Shown: positions 47,986 to 57,187, counted from the stretch's first letter. The stretch: 64,000 nt of DNA from Candidatus Ozemibacter sibiricus (GCA_003327425.1 QOQW01000003.1:1-64000), one strand, 5' to 3'. A program made the numbers and translations. The notes: generated by a model not told the origin, from the letters alone.

Positions 47986-49143
47986 TCAGGCCAGTTTGTA
48001 GCCGCACTCCGGACAGAACCTGGCCCCCGCCGCCAGCGGTTTCTGGCAGCCGGGGCAGGCCGGAGCGCTCTGCGGCGCGCCGCATTCCGGGCAGAATTTG
48101 GCGCCAGCGGTGATCAGCGCCTGGCACTTCACGCAGGCCGCCTTGCCGGCCGTATTGGGCTTGCCGCAGTTCGGGCAGAATCGGGCATTCGCATCCATCG
48201 GCGAGCGGCATCCCGAGCAAGGAACGGTGGCCCCACCACTCGGCGCCCCGCTCATCGGCTGGAAGGCCTGCGCCATGCCCTGGCCCATGCCCAGACCGGC
48301 CCCCAGGCCAATACCCATGCCGGCCATCCCGCCCGGATTCTGGGCGGCCGCTTGGATGGCCTTCAGCTGCTCGACGCGGGTGTAGTTGTTCATGCTGGCG
48401 CCATCGATGTCGCCGAGCGCCCGCACCGCCTGGGCTTCGGCCATCTGGTCGGCGATCTTGTTGATGCGCCGCTTGGTGTCCTCGTCGAAATCGGTGTTTT
48501 CGATGCGGAAGTCGGTCAGCTCGAACCCCAGCGGCGGGAAGATGTCGGCCACCCGCTTGCGCAGCGCTTCTGACAGTTCGACCCGCTTGCGGTCGATCTC
48601 GGCATAGCTGTACCCCGACGCCGCGAACAGGTCGGTGAGCGGCGTCATGAGGCGATCGACGATGATGGTGCGGATCTCGGCCACCGTGAAGACGTGCCGG
48701 GTGCTGGTCACTTCGGTGAAGAATTTCCGCGGCTCGACGATCTTGAAGGAGAAGTTGCCGAAGGCGCGCAACCCGACCGGAAATTTATATTTCGGGTCTT
48801 CATACTTGATCGGCGCCTTGGTGCCCCATTTCTGGTTGAGGAATTCGGTCAGACGAACGAAGTAGATGTTCGCCTTGTGCTCGGAGGCGAACCCCTGCAT
48901 GAACTTGGTGATGGTCGTCCAGAAGGGGATGTTGGCCGTTCGCAGATCGAACAGACCGGGGTAATCGTGGATGGCCTGGACCTGCCCCTGGTAGACGAAA
49001 ATGGCCGCCTGCCCCGGATTGATGAGCAGCTTGGAAGCGTTCTTCAGCTCGTCGCTGCCGCCATCCCAACGCCAGATCAACACGTCGGGAGACGGGTCCT
49101 TCCACTCGATGACCGACCGGAACTGATCACTGAAAAAGCCCAT
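47986..49143 (-). CDS. SPFH-domain protein with three zinc ribbons (YdjI/virion-core-like)
   Basis: 385 residues from ATG 49143, preceded by GGGAGG. Residues 1-260 form the SPFH-type core of the YdjI-like family: VIEWKDPSPDVLIWRW, NPGQAAIFVYQGQV, FFTEVTSTRHVFTVAEIRTIIVDRL, LGFELTDFRIENTDFDEDTKRRI. A Gly/Met-rich hinge follows (GGMAGMGIGLGAGLGMG), then three Cys4 ribbons in tandem: CSGC...CPNCG, CVKC...CPECG, CPGC...CPECG. SPFH proteins assemble membrane-associated rings; in Bacillus the family is linked to membrane stress. A good promoter lies about 65 bp upstream. A membrane protein gene is divergent from it. Confidence 0.88.
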   Translation of the reverse strand: MGFFSDQFRSVIEWKDPSPDVLIWRWDGGSDELKNASKLLINPGQAAIFVYQGQVQAIHDYPGLFDLRTANIPFWTTITKFMQGFASEHKANIYFVRLTEFLNQKWGTKAPIKYEDPKYKFPVGLRAFGNFSFKIVEPRKFFTEVTSTRHVFTVAEIRTIIVDRLMTPLTDLFAASGYSYAEIDRKRVELSEALRKRVADIFPPLGFELTDFRIENTDFDEDTKRRINKIADQMAEAQAVRALGDIDGASMNNYTRVEQLKAIQAAAQNPGGMAGMGIGLGAGLGMGQGMAQAFQPMSGAPSGGATVPCSGCRSPMDANARFCPNCGKPNTAGKAACVKCQALITAGAKFCPECGAPQSAPACPGCQKPLAAGARFCPECGYKLA

Positions 49144-49511
49144 GGGGTAATCCTCCCTTGATGCGTTGTACGCCTGGAACCAGGCCACCCGGCAGACCAG
49201 AACGCTTCGAGTATACGTGAATTCGCCAGACAAGGCAACGGGCGCCTGGCTCCTGCCCCGCGCTCTCAAGCGCCTCGGAGCCTGGGTCAGGCGACCGTCT
49301 GCCCCGCGCCCTTCTTCGCGTTCCCCGATCCCCAGGGCTCGCGGCTTCAGACGGCCTCACCCTGCCATCTCTGAAAACTCTGAAGTCTGGCTGGTGTGCC
49401 CGGCGAGGGCTACTTGTGCCAGGACCATGACATGCCGCATAATGATCCCGCGCTCTCGCAACAGATCATCCCCAGTCCCTGGTTCCCCCAACTTCTGAAC
49501 GGAGGGATGCG
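49144..49511. other. Divergent intergenic stretch
   Basis: 368 bp between the SPFH gene and the membrane-protein gene. Holds the minus-strand promoter listed below and, for the plus strand, a weak TTGTGC (49414-49419) - 18 bp - CATAAT (49438-49443). Nothing else recognised. Confidence 0.55.
49210..49238 (-). promoter_or_regulatory. Sigma-70-type promoter of SPFH gene
   Basis: On the minus strand TTGCCT (49238-49233), 17-bp spacer, TATACT (49215-49210). It would give a leader of about 60 nt to the ATG at 49143. Hexamers match 4/6 and 5/6. Confidence 0.55.
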
Positions 49512-50642
49512 ATGCAGGATCAGGACACTCTGGAGTTCACCTACGGCGGTGGGTGGATGGCCTTGTTCGGCTTGCCGTTCTTCTTGAGCGGCCTGTCGGC
49601 CTTGGCCATTCCGTTCGTCGAGTTCAGCAAGCGGCAAGGCCCCGATGGCTTCGTCCTGCTCGTCCCGGCCTTCATGAGCATCCCCTTTCTGCTGATCGGC
49701 GTGGGCTTGCTGTTCGGCCGCTCGGCCCTGATCCTCGATCGCCGTCGCCAGAAAGTGGTGCAATGGTGGGGGCTGCTCGTTCCTTTCAGCAAGACCGAAA
49801 GAGACTTTCAGGAACTCGACCGGGTCGAACTCTCGGTCGAACGCCGGGGCGGCAAGAACAAGGTCACCGTTTTCCCCGTCACACTGACCGGGAAGGGGAA
49901 GCCGATCGAGATCGACGCGCCCCGGACCCACTTCGCCGCCCGCACCCTCGCCGAGAAGGTCGCCAAATTCCTGCAACTCGGGATCATGGACAGTTCGATG
50001 GGCGTGGGGGTGTTCCGCGAAGCCGGCACGCTCGATGAATCGCTGCGCGACCGGATCCTGCGCCAGGACGGCCCGGCTCCTCCTCCCCCCGCCGATGACC
50101 ATCGGCGCGGGCGGATCCACTATCAGACCCGGGACGAGACGGGGGCCTTCATCCTCCCTCGGGTCGGCTTCACTCCTGCCATGGCGCTAACGCTCGGGAT
50201 CGGCGGGCTGGTGGCCTTGGTATGCGCCGGAGTGTTCCTCGTTCCGATCCTGTCGATGCTCGACGAGAAGGATGGCGACTGGCCTGCCCTGGTCATGATC
50301 AGCCTTTTCATCCTTCCCATCTTCATCTCCATCGGCGGCATGCTGATCTACGGCATCAAGACCACTACCACCCAGGAGAAACTGCTGGCCTCGCCGCGCG
50401 GCCTGGTCATCGAACGCACCGATTGTTTCGGCAAGACTCAATTCACCATGCCGGCCGCCGAACTCGAGGAACTGGAACGCGGAGTGTGGCGTGAGGGACC
50501 GAGGGCGATCTTCGCCGAACCCGCGCTCCATGCCCGGAGCGACAAGACCGAGATCGCGTTCGGCCACGGCCTGACGCCGAACGAACTGGATTGGCTCTGG
50601 CGCGCGATCCGCCATCACCTGACCGCGGAATCCCAGGTCTGA
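49512..50642 (+). CDS. Four-helix membrane protein of unknown function
   Basis: 376 residues. GGAGGG six nt upstream. Two repeated halves: each has a pair of transmembrane helices (LFGLPFFLSGLSALAIPFV / LLVPAFMSIPFLLIGVGLLFG, and TLGIGGLVALVCAGVFLVPIL / ALVMISLFILPIFISIGGMLI), followed by a small strand-rich soluble piece of PH-like character (SALILDRRRQKVVQWWG and EKLLASPRGLVIERTDCFGKTQF). The duplication suggests a pseudo-symmetric protein. It is divergent from the SPFH gene and ends at a strong terminator. I do not recognise a family. Confidence 0.8.
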   Translation: MQDQDTLEFTYGGGWMALFGLPFFLSGLSALAIPFVEFSKRQGPDGFVLLVPAFMSIPFLLIGVGLLFGRSALILDRRRQKVVQWWGLLVPFSKTERDFQELDRVELSVERRGGKNKVTVFPVTLTGKGKPIEIDAPRTHFAARTLAEKVAKFLQLGIMDSSMGVGVFREAGTLDESLRDRILRQDGPAPPPPADDHRRGRIHYQTRDETGAFILPRVGFTPAMALTLGIGGLVALVCAGVFLVPILSMLDEKDGDWPALVMISLFILPIFISIGGMLIYGIKTTTTQEKLLASPRGLVIERTDCFGKTQFTMPAAELEELERGVWREGPRAIFAEPALHARSDKTEIAFGHGLTPNELDWLWRAIRHHLTAESQV

Positions 50643-50698
50643 CCGCGGGCCTGATCGCGGCTGAGCACCGACACCTCCTCAGGAATCGCCCCGACGCG

Positions 50699-50738
50699 AA
50701 CGGGGGGCGGGCCTTGGAGCAAGCCCGCCCCCCGTTTT
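50699..50738 (+). terminator. Rho-independent terminator
   Basis: 14-bp arms AACGGGGGGCGGGC (50699-50712) and GCCCGCCCCCCGTT (50723-50736), followed by TTTT at 50735-50738. It lies 57 bp after the membrane-protein gene and 22 bp before the converging gene's stop, so it may serve both. Confidence 0.9.
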
Positions 50739-50760
50739 CAACAGGGTTCTGCAACGGCTC

Positions 50761-51309
50761 TCAGTCTTCGACCGTGACCGCCGTCGCCAGGTAGCGCCGA
50801 TAATCGGCCGAGGACAGGATGATGTCAGGGTATTCGTTGCTCACCCAGTAGCGGCGGCCGTCGGGGGCGGTCTTCCACTCGCCGTCAAGCAAGTCGACTT
50901 CGCGACCATAGATGTTGGCGATCTTTTTCTTGACCCGGTCGTCGATGGTCTGGGACTGCAGGGTCGACCGCAAACTGGACAAGTACGGCTGCAGCGAGGT
51001 GCGCCCTTCTTGGATGACCTCGAACTGGATGCGGGAAATCAGGCGGGTCAAGAGGCCCAGTTCGAGGCGGTCGGCTTGCGCGACCACTTTGCTCAGCTCG
51101 TCTTCGGAGGCCAGCAAGCGATCGGTCAACGCTTTCTCGCGGGCATTCAAGGTCAGGCCCTGGTCAAGACTGTCATGAAGGCTTGCCAGGATGTTCAGCT
51201 CATATTCGCGACTCAGGCTCATGAACTCTTCCGCCACACCGGCCAACGCAGGAGTCGCGAGAATGACGAAGAGAAGAATGGCAGCGACAGAAAAAATAGC
51301 GTTCTTCAT
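50761..51309 (-). CDS. Small exported helical protein of unknown function
   Basis: 182 residues from ATG 51309, preceded by GAGGGGGGG. Signal peptide 1-24 (IFSVAAILLFVILATPALAG). The mature part is mostly helical (SREYELNILASLHDSLDQGL, SKVVAQADRLELGLLTRLISRI) with a closing segment GEWKTAPDGRRYWVSNEYPDIILSSADYRRYL. No family recognised. GC content is slightly lower than its neighbours. Divergent from the radical SAM gene. Confidence 0.75.
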   Translation of the reverse strand: MKNAIFSVAAILLFVILATPALAGVAEEFMSLSREYELNILASLHDSLDQGLTLNAREKALTDRLLASEDELSKVVAQADRLELGLLTRLISRIQFEVIQEGRTSLQPYLSSLRSTLQSQTIDDRVKKKIANIYGREVDLLDGEWKTAPDGRRYWVSNEYPDIILSSADYRRYLATAVTVED

Positions 51310-51433
51310 GGCCCCCCCCTCGATTATTCGCTTTAAACTCAAGCAAACTGCATACCAGCGACGGCGCCCCTAGAATGGGCTTGTACACGCTTGTTCTCTG
51401 ATCGCACGCCAAAAAGTGCTAGAATATCAGCGC

Positions 51434-52720
51434 ATGACTGCTGATTCCTTCCCCACCCCGCCCTCGCGCCGTCGCCCGCGCCAACCCCCGGCCTCCTCTT
51501 CTGCCAGGCTGACCGGCCGGCCAGTGCTGCTGCTGCGAGTGCAGAACTACAACAAGGTCAGCTTCGGCGCTCTGTTGGGCGCCACCCCACCCGACCTCCT
51601 GGCCCAGGTCGACCTCCTGATCTGGGAGAAATACGGCCCGCCGCCGGCGATCCCCGCCGACCATCCGACCCTTCGCCTGTATTCTTTCATGATGCCCCAT
51701 GCCGACCAGGTCTTGGCAGAATTGACCCGCCTGCGCGCGGATCTGCCCCCTGGCCACCGCCACTTCTTCGTGGTCGGCGGTGCTCAGGCCAGTACCAATC
51801 CCGAAACCATGGATCGCTTCGGGTTCGATCTGGTGGTTTCCGGGGAAGGAGAAGCCTTTTTCCCTCGTCTCCTGACCGACTGGCTCGCCGGATCACCTCC
51901 CCGTGGGCGATTTCGAACAGGCCCCGAATGGGTCGATCTCGACCGTTATCCAGGGTTCCATCCCGCCATTGGCTACCTCCCCCCCATCGAGATCAGCAGG
52001 GGCTGCCGGTTCGGATGCAATTTCTGCGCCGTCCCGCGACTGTACCACGGCACCCTGCGACATCGCAGCATTCATCGGATTGTCGAAATCGCCGAGCGGT
52101 ATCGGGAAATCTTCCCGGCGCGGCGACGTGTCAAATTTTTGTCATCGAATGCCTTCGCCTACGGCTCGGATGGTCGCACACCCAATCCGGCCGCGCTACA
52201 CGACCTGCTCGAAGCGATCCGCAAGGCTGGTTTTCCCGAGATCAGTCTGGGCTCATTCCCCTCAGAGGTCAGACCCGATTTCGTGACCCGCGAGGTGTTG
52301 GAAGTGGTTCGCCCCTATCTGACCAATCGCGAAATCGTCATCGGATTGCAGTCGGGGGATGACGAACGACTGGCCGCCATGCACCGCGGCCATACCCGAG
52401 AGCAAGCCATGCGGGCCTTGGAGCTGCTGCGCGAATATCAGTTCACCCCCCATGTCGACTTCATCATCGGGACACCAGGAGAAACCGCCGCCCAGCAACG
52501 CGAGATGGTGGCATTCATGGAGGAACTGATCCGACGTTTCGGCATTCGCATCCATATGCATACATTCATGGCTCTCCCTGGGGCGGTCTGGCAAGATCGG
52601 CCCACCCGGGCGATCATCCCCGAAGTCCACGAGAGCCTGCGTCGCCTCGCACGGGCCGGAGTTCTCGACGGCTGGTGGGAGAACCAGATCGGGTATGCCC
52701 GGAAGCGATCCGGCGGTTGA
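51434..52720 (+). CDS. B12-binding / radical SAM protein (TIGR04013-like)
   Basis: 428 residues from ATG 51434; GTG 51416 is in frame, but a TAGAAT box (51420-51425) lies between the two. Residues 25-165 have the cobalamin-binding-type Rossmann pattern (RPVLLLRVQNYNKVSFGALLGA, HFFVVGGAQASTNPETM, LVVSGEGEAFFPRLL), without an obvious DxHxxG. The radical SAM core follows with C-x3-C-x2-C for the 4Fe-4S cluster (SRGCRFGCNFCAV, near residue 192) and SLGSFPSEVRP, VIGLQSGDDERL, VDFIIGTPGET. It reductively cleaves SAM; the reaction product is unknown. Close to a known uncharacterised B12/radical SAM family. Monocistronic. Confidence 0.9.
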   Translation: MTADSFPTPPSRRRPRQPPASSSARLTGRPVLLLRVQNYNKVSFGALLGATPPDLLAQVDLLIWEKYGPPPAIPADHPTLRLYSFMMPHADQVLAELTRLRADLPPGHRHFFVVGGAQASTNPETMDRFGFDLVVSGEGEAFFPRLLTDWLAGSPPRGRFRTGPEWVDLDRYPGFHPAIGYLPPIEISRGCRFGCNFCAVPRLYHGTLRHRSIHRIVEIAERYREIFPARRRVKFLSSNAFAYGSDGRTPNPAALHDLLEAIRKAGFPEISLGSFPSEVRPDFVTREVLEVVRPYLTNREIVIGLQSGDDERLAAMHRGHTREQAMRALELLREYQFTPHVDFIIGTPGETAAQQREMVAFMEELIRRFGIRIHMHTFMALPGAVWQDRPTRAIIPEVHESLRRLARAGVLDGWWENQIGYARKRSGG

Positions 52721-52902
52721 GGCGGTTGAGCCCCCCGCCCCGCCCCACTCGCCAGGCATCCAAGAAATTTCGGGCCCACCCGACCGGCCAGTTCGCCGAG
52801 CCGTCAGGCATTCGTGCGCGCGGCACGCCCCGATCACCGCCAGTGATGAACCCTGTCCAGCGCTTCATCTCGCCTGGAGGCATGGCAGCCCTGAACATCG
52901 GG

Positions 52903-52931
52903 TTGACTTGGCTCTTCAACCATGCTAGAAT
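52903..52931 (+). promoter_or_regulatory. Sigma-70-type promoter of the tRNA pair
   Basis: TTGACT (52903-52908), exact 17-bp spacer, TAGAAT (52926-52931). It places the transcript start about 6 nt before tRNA-Gln. Confidence 0.8.
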
Positions 52932-52943
52932 TAGAATCACCAT

Positions 52944-53014
<71 letters not shown>

Positions 53015-53021
53015 CTGGAAT

Positions 53022-53095
53022 GGCCCCATGGTGTAACCGGCTAACACGCAGCCCTCTCAAGGCTGAGAGCGCGGGTTCGAGTCCCGCTGGGGCTA
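53022..53095 (+). tRNA. tRNA-Glu (anticodon CTC)
   Basis: Acceptor arms GGCCCCA and TGGGGCT, anticodon stem CAGCC/GGCTG with loop CTCTCAA giving CTC, T-arm GCGGG-TTCGAGT-CCCGC. Reads GAG, a codon favoured at high GC. CCA not encoded. Confidence 0.93.
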
Positions 53096-53130
53096 CCGCA
53101 AGACCTTGCAGAAGGTCTGATCCCATTCGA

Positions 53131-53154
53131 AAACCCGCTGAACAAGCGGGTTTT
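53131..53154 (+). terminator. Rho-independent terminator of the tRNA operon
   Basis: Arms AAACCCGCT (53131-53139) and AGCGGGTTT (53145-53153), loop GAACA, then TTTTC. Another smaller hairpin, AGACCTT/AAGGTCT (53101-53118), lies just before it. Confidence 0.85.
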
Positions 53155-53210
53155 CTGCTTAAGATCCTTCCCAACCCGACCACTTTGTCTTGGGAATCCA
53201 GAGGCAACCA

Positions 53211-53258
53211 GGGGTAACTTTCCGGGGTAACACAAGCCCCGGCCGGAGGTGTTACCCC
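53211..53258. repeat. Inverted and direct repeats around GGGGTAAC
   Basis: GGGGTAAC occurs at 53211 and 53224; the second extends to GGGGTAACAC (53224-53233), which is inverted as GTGTTACCCC at 53249-53258. It lies between the tRNA terminator and a gene of unlike composition, so a recombination scar or binding site is possible. Confidence 0.6.
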
Positions 53259-53347
53259 AGGTCACCTATGGAAGAAATTGCCACCCGCACAGCCCAACCC
53301 GCGCTCTATTACGGGGACTCTCTGCGAGGGATTTCGATCACCATTCC

Positions 53348-54037
53348 CTACCTGGGAACCAGGAACAGGGCGGGCGGGTTCCACCCATTGCAGGAAATAG
53401 AGATAATCTTCAACCGTTCTCTTGTTCTTTCTTGAAAATGCTGGTCGGAATCGTTCGGCCATTTTTCAGCGACAGAGAACCCCGTTGGCCCCCACAGGGG
53501 TCGATTCACTCGTTCGAGAACGGAGCCATCGATCCCGAAGATGATGCTCTCATCGTAGATCGGGCGAAAGATGTAGCAGGTGATCTTCCCGAAAGCCTCC
53601 ATATACCCTTTGTGCTTGGCGAAGTGGTCGCGGACGATTTCGGCCACTTTCTCTTCATGGAGTTTATCTTCAGGAAGATAGATCGTCCGTCTATGCGACA
53701 AGAAGATTTTCATGAAAACGGGGGCCTGCGACGACCCATCGGTGCCCACGATCAGATGGGGCTTGAAGACGCTCCTCAGATAGGCCTCCTGCTCTCGTTC
53801 TTCCTTTTCTCGAAGCACCTTTCGATGCTCCGCGATGGCCACGTCGCATTCTTCCGGCGCCAGACCGACCGCGTCACGCAGCCTGATGATGAAGAAATCC
53901 GGAGCATCTCCCGACGCCAGGAACTTGTCGAGGTGCCTGAGGCCTTTGGCGATATTTCGGTAGCCGGCAAGTTTCACGAAGTCATGCCGACCAACAACTG
54001 CGAGCTTATCTTGGACCATTTTATAGAGAATGTGCAT
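53348..54037 (-). CDS. Unknown protein, lower-GC gene next to tRNAs
   Basis: 229 residues. AGGAGAGGAA precedes the ATG. The N-terminal 75 residues (DFVKLAGYRNIAKGLRHLDKFL, FFIIRLRDAVGL) have a helix-turn-helix-like pattern; a charged helix follows (EHRKVLREKEEREQEAYLR), then a strand-rich C-terminal half (PHLIVGTDGSSQAPVFMKIF, IFGIDGSVLERVN). No family recognised. Codon use is visibly more A/T-rich than the surrounding genes, and it lies downstream of tRNA genes and an inverted repeat, which fits acquisition by transfer. It converges on the tRNA operon. Confidence 0.65.
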   Translation of the reverse strand: MHILYKMVQDKLAVVGRHDFVKLAGYRNIAKGLRHLDKFLASGDAPDFFIIRLRDAVGLAPEECDVAIAEHRKVLREKEEREQEAYLRSVFKPHLIVGTDGSSQAPVFMKIFLSHRRTIYLPEDKLHEEKVAEIVRDHFAKHKGYMEAFGKITCYIFRPIYDESIIFGIDGSVLERVNRPLWGPTGFSVAEKWPNDSDQHFQERTRERLKIISISCNGWNPPALFLVPR

Positions 54038-54271
54038 TACTTCCTCTCCTGGCCCTGAGGTGAGGCAGCCGAGGCGGGTGGTTCGCGTAAGCCCTCGTCA
54101 TCATTCACCTTTGCCTTGGCAAGGCCCCATTACCACTGGTGATCTATGAGGGGCGGCTGGCCCTCCCCGGGCCCATCCTGGGACGATCCACTTCCAGGCT
54201 TTCCCGCGTCCCTGGCTCCTTGCGCTTGGCCACCGCCCACGATCGTTCCGACCTTCGGCCCCAGACAGGGA

Positions 54272-55225
54272 TCAAGGGGCGATGGCCACCACTCCCGAAC
54301 GATATTTCTCGATGCGCGTCCATTTCGGGCTGCCCCCCGGGGCCAGGGGATTGAACGGTCCGACCTCGAGGTTGTCGATGGAATCGAGATTCCTCATGCT
54401 GTGCGCTTCGATGACCTTCCCCTGGGCACCTGGGAAGACATGGTACCCGGCATGGGCGACTCCGACGAACAGGGGGGCCTGCTTGAATGATTCGGGAACC
54501 CTGGTATCGAAGCCGACCAGGGTTTCCCGGTCATCCACGCGGAGGGTGAGATATTTCCCCTTGTTCATGACCGTCTGGTAGCGAAGTTCATGCAATCCCC
54601 AACTCGGGTGGTAGATGTAATTGCCATTGGCATCCTTGACCCCCGAATTCCAGCTGACAGGTTTTCCCGCGATCAACGTCGGCTCTTCTTTGTCCCAGAC
54701 GGCGTTGAGCTGCGGCTTGGGATTCCAATAGAGGATCTTCCAACCCAATTGCTGGAGATGCCCCAGAAGCACCATGCCTGACACGCCATTGGCAACCACA
54801 TCCGCATCGATCTTCTTCCAGAGCGCTTTCAAGCCCGGCTCGCCCGTCGCCTCGAATCCTTCTTTGAGGCATCGCCGGGTCAGCCCGACGCAACTGATCC
54901 CCTCCATTTCATCGACGATCCAATCGGGGGCGCCCACCTTGCGAACGATCTCCAGCCGCTTCTGGCGGGTATTCAGCTTCGGATTGCGATCACCATAGTA
55001 TTTGGAAACCTTCCATTTCCGGAAAAATTCGAGATGGGTCGCCCAGACCTTTTCGAGGCACTCACGGGCGGTGCGCGAGATCTGGTCCTTGTGGCGCCAA
55101 TAGAGGGCCTTCTCCTGATCAGAAATCGTCACTTTGGAACTCCCCTCCTGCCCAGAACCTGCCAAAGGGAGAAGAAGGGTGAAGAGGGTCAGCAGCCATA
55201 GGCCCTGGATGAAACGACGGATCAT
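54272..55225 (-). CDS. Exported protein, possible NlpC/P60-like cysteine hydrolase
   Basis: 317 residues. GAGGAGG ribosome site. Signal peptide 1-25 (LWLLTLFTLLLPLAGSGQ). EGISCVGLTRRCL (C112) and later FVGVAHAGYHVFPG...VIEAHSMRN give a Cys-His-His order like that of papain-type NlpC/P60 peptidases that cut cell-wall peptides. The match is by motif order only; the region between is longer than usual. GC is lower than the window average, as for the neighbour at 53348. A TATAAT box on the minus strand (55278-55273) lies about 48 bp upstream of the start, with no good -35. Confidence 0.65.
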   Translation of the reverse strand: MIRRFIQGLWLLTLFTLLLPLAGSGQEGSSKVTISDQEKALYWRHKDQISRTARECLEKVWATHLEFFRKWKVSKYYGDRNPKLNTRQKRLEIVRKVGAPDWIVDEMEGISCVGLTRRCLKEGFEATGEPGLKALWKKIDADVVANGVSGMVLLGHLQQLGWKILYWNPKPQLNAVWDKEEPTLIAGKPVSWNSGVKDANGNYIYHPSWGLHELRYQTVMNKGKYLTLRVDDRETLVGFDTRVPESFKQAPLFVGVAHAGYHVFPGAQGKVIEAHSMRNLDSIDNLEVGPFNPLAPGGSPKWTRIEKYRSGVVAIAP

Positions 55226-55517
55226 GATTGGGTATCCTCCTCGCCATTAATGCTCTTGATGTGCCTGGTACCATTATACACCACGGGCCGAGCAGCCCCC
55301 CGACATGAGGAGATCGGACTCTGCCCTATTGCCGGACCATCGGGCCCCGCATCCGCTTCCCGACTGGCAAGAGATCGTTCGCCCCCTGGCGGGCTCATGA
55401 GGAGAGGTATCCCCGATGGCGGCAAGGGTCGGGCAGGGCAAGACCGAAGGGGCGAGACGACACAGCGGGGAAGCTGAGGCATGCTCCATCTTCCGTTCGG
55501 AGGGAAGATGCGCTAGG

Positions 55518-56444
55518 ATGGAGCCGATGCCTGAAACCTCCGTATCGGTTCGCATCGCCGCTCTGGGCCTGTTCGGGGCAGTCCTGGCCATGGCCCTGCC
55601 TCTCGCCTGCCCAGACATTCGGACCCCCTACTTTCTGGGGGCGCGCATGTTCGGGGGGGTGGCTGCGGCTTGCTTCGTGCTGGCCCTGGGCGCCCGCCAG
55701 GCCCAGCGCCCGGCCGCCAGCACCACCCTCTGGATCTTCGGCGCCACCTTCCTGGCCTACGCAGCGATGGAACTGGTCTACCAACGGATCACCCTGCGCC
55801 TGCCGCTGACCGGCACCTCGCCAGCTGCCGTGGCCTTCCTGGGGCAGGTCAACGACTATGTCCTCGACCGTAGCTACCAATACCTCGCCATTCTCGCGCT
55901 CTGGCTGCTGCTGCGTCAGGCCCTCTCCCCCACCTGGACATCACGAGTGCGAATGGGAGACCCCCGTCACGAAACCACGATCCTGGGAGGCGACCAGCCC
56001 ATGACCTGGTCACGGGTGGCGCGACGCCTGACCGTCATGATCGCCCTGCTGGCCGGGGCCGGCGCCTTCCTGCGGTTGGCGGGCACCTTCGACGGCCGCA
56101 CGGCGGCCCTGCTCGGGGGTCGCTTCCTGGGCGGGTTCAACAATTCCCTCATCGAGGAAATCGTCTTCCGCGGCTTGCTGCTGCCGGCGTTCCTCCTGCC
56201 ACTGGGGCCGACCGAGGCCAATTGGCTTCAGGCCGGCTTCTTTTCGATCATCCATTACAGCTTCATCGAGGAGTGGGCCCTCATGCCAGTGGCGATCGAA
56301 AGCAGCCGCCTCCTGTTCTATCTCGGCATCGGGTGGTTCCTGGGCCGCTCCACCCTCGATACAGGCGGGATCGGGATCTCCACCTACCTCCATTTCCTGA
56401 TCACCGCCGCCATCTGGACCACCCTGACCCTGGGCGGGTCCTGA
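55518..56444 (+). CDS. CPBP-family intramembrane metalloprotease
   Basis: 308 residues from ATG 55518; ATG 55527, three codons later, is equally possible. About eight hydrophobic helices. The CPBP (CAAX protease and bacteriocin-processing) signature is complete: EEIVFRG (EExxxR) in LIEEIVFRGLLLPAFLL, SIIHYSF with its His, and a further His in YLHFLI. The glutamates and histidines form the intramembrane active site. Members mature peptides, process lipids' protein partners or give bacteriocin immunity; the substrate here is unknown. No clear operon partner. Confidence 0.9.
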   Translation: MEPMPETSVSVRIAALGLFGAVLAMALPLACPDIRTPYFLGARMFGGVAAACFVLALGARQAQRPAASTTLWIFGATFLAYAAMELVYQRITLRLPLTGTSPAAVAFLGQVNDYVLDRSYQYLAILALWLLLRQALSPTWTSRVRMGDPRHETTILGGDQPMTWSRVARRLTVMIALLAGAGAFLRLAGTFDGRTAALLGGRFLGGFNNSLIEEIVFRGLLLPAFLLPLGPTEANWLQAGFFSIIHYSFIEEWALMPVAIESSRLLFYLGIGWFLGRSTLDTGGIGISTYLHFLITAAIWTTLTLGGS

Positions 56445-56540
56445 GGACCAGCGACGGCAGCCGGCCCGCGCCCGGACCCCGGCGACCCTGGCTCCAGTCG
56501 CCTGTCACCGGCAGGCCGACCGCCGCCTACGACCCAGGCG

Positions 56541-56921
56541 TTACCGTTCGTCGATGCGGATCAATTCGTAACCCGCGGGCAAGGGCCGGTCCATCATGAC
56601 CACCGCGCCGGTCTTGTCCCGACCGACGTAGATGCGCTTGCCCGGAGGAGCTTGGGGCGCGAGGGGAGCCGGCCCCGGGGCGACGGCTTCGGAGGGGCCC
56701 ATTTCCGGCTGGGCTGATGGCGACCGGCCAGGAGCGAGCGCCCCCCCAGGTTCGGGCCGTGGCATGGCGACATGTGCAGGGTGGGGAGAAGAATTTCCCG
56801 GCGACGGGGCAGGCGAGAAGGAGGTCCACCACCACCAACCTCCCGCCCCGAAGATGATCAGCAGGACATACCCGCCCCAGCCATCTGAACGCGTGTCCTT
56901 CTCTTCGGAAAATCCTTCCAT
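56541..56921 (-). CDS. Small single-helix membrane protein, Pro-rich
   Basis: 126 residues. GGGAG before the ATG. A short acidic N-terminus, then one helix with four Trp in a row (GYVLLIIFGAGGWWWWTSF), a 60-residue Pro/Ala/Ser linker, and a compact ending KRIYVGRDKTGAVVMMDRPLPAGYELIRI. This ending resembles the DUF4124-type strand motif and is similar to RKIYIHQEGKAVYMADQIFFLP in the next gene upstream (57188). Function unknown. Confidence 0.65.
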   Translation of the reverse strand: MEGFSEEKDTRSDGWGGYVLLIIFGAGGWWWWTSFSPAPSPGNSSPHPAHVAMPRPEPGGALAPGRSPSAQPEMGPSEAVAPGPAPLAPQAPPGKRIYVGRDKTGAVVMMDRPLPAGYELIRIDER

Positions 56922-57187
56922 GGCTCTCCCATCTCTCCTCTGCGGTGCCTCGCTCCCGCCCTTTGCATGCAGGCCCTGTCAACGGCAGGCCTGGTCATTC
57001 TACCATGCGCCCTCGCCCCTGCTCGATGCCTGCGCCACGGTTGGCGGGCCAGGGTTTCACCCAGCCGTTCCGCCCTCAGATCGCGTATGTTCACCAAGAT
57101 CGATCCGGAGCCAGCCTCGCCCTCTGGGGCGAAAGAGTGACGATACGCGGCCTCGACCCATCCTGCCAGCGCGTCGGAAGCGAAACC

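Noticed and set aside
53249-54058. A 269-codon gene on the plus strand after the tRNAs
   Set aside because: The minus-strand frame in the same place has a strong ribosome site and more regular protein character.
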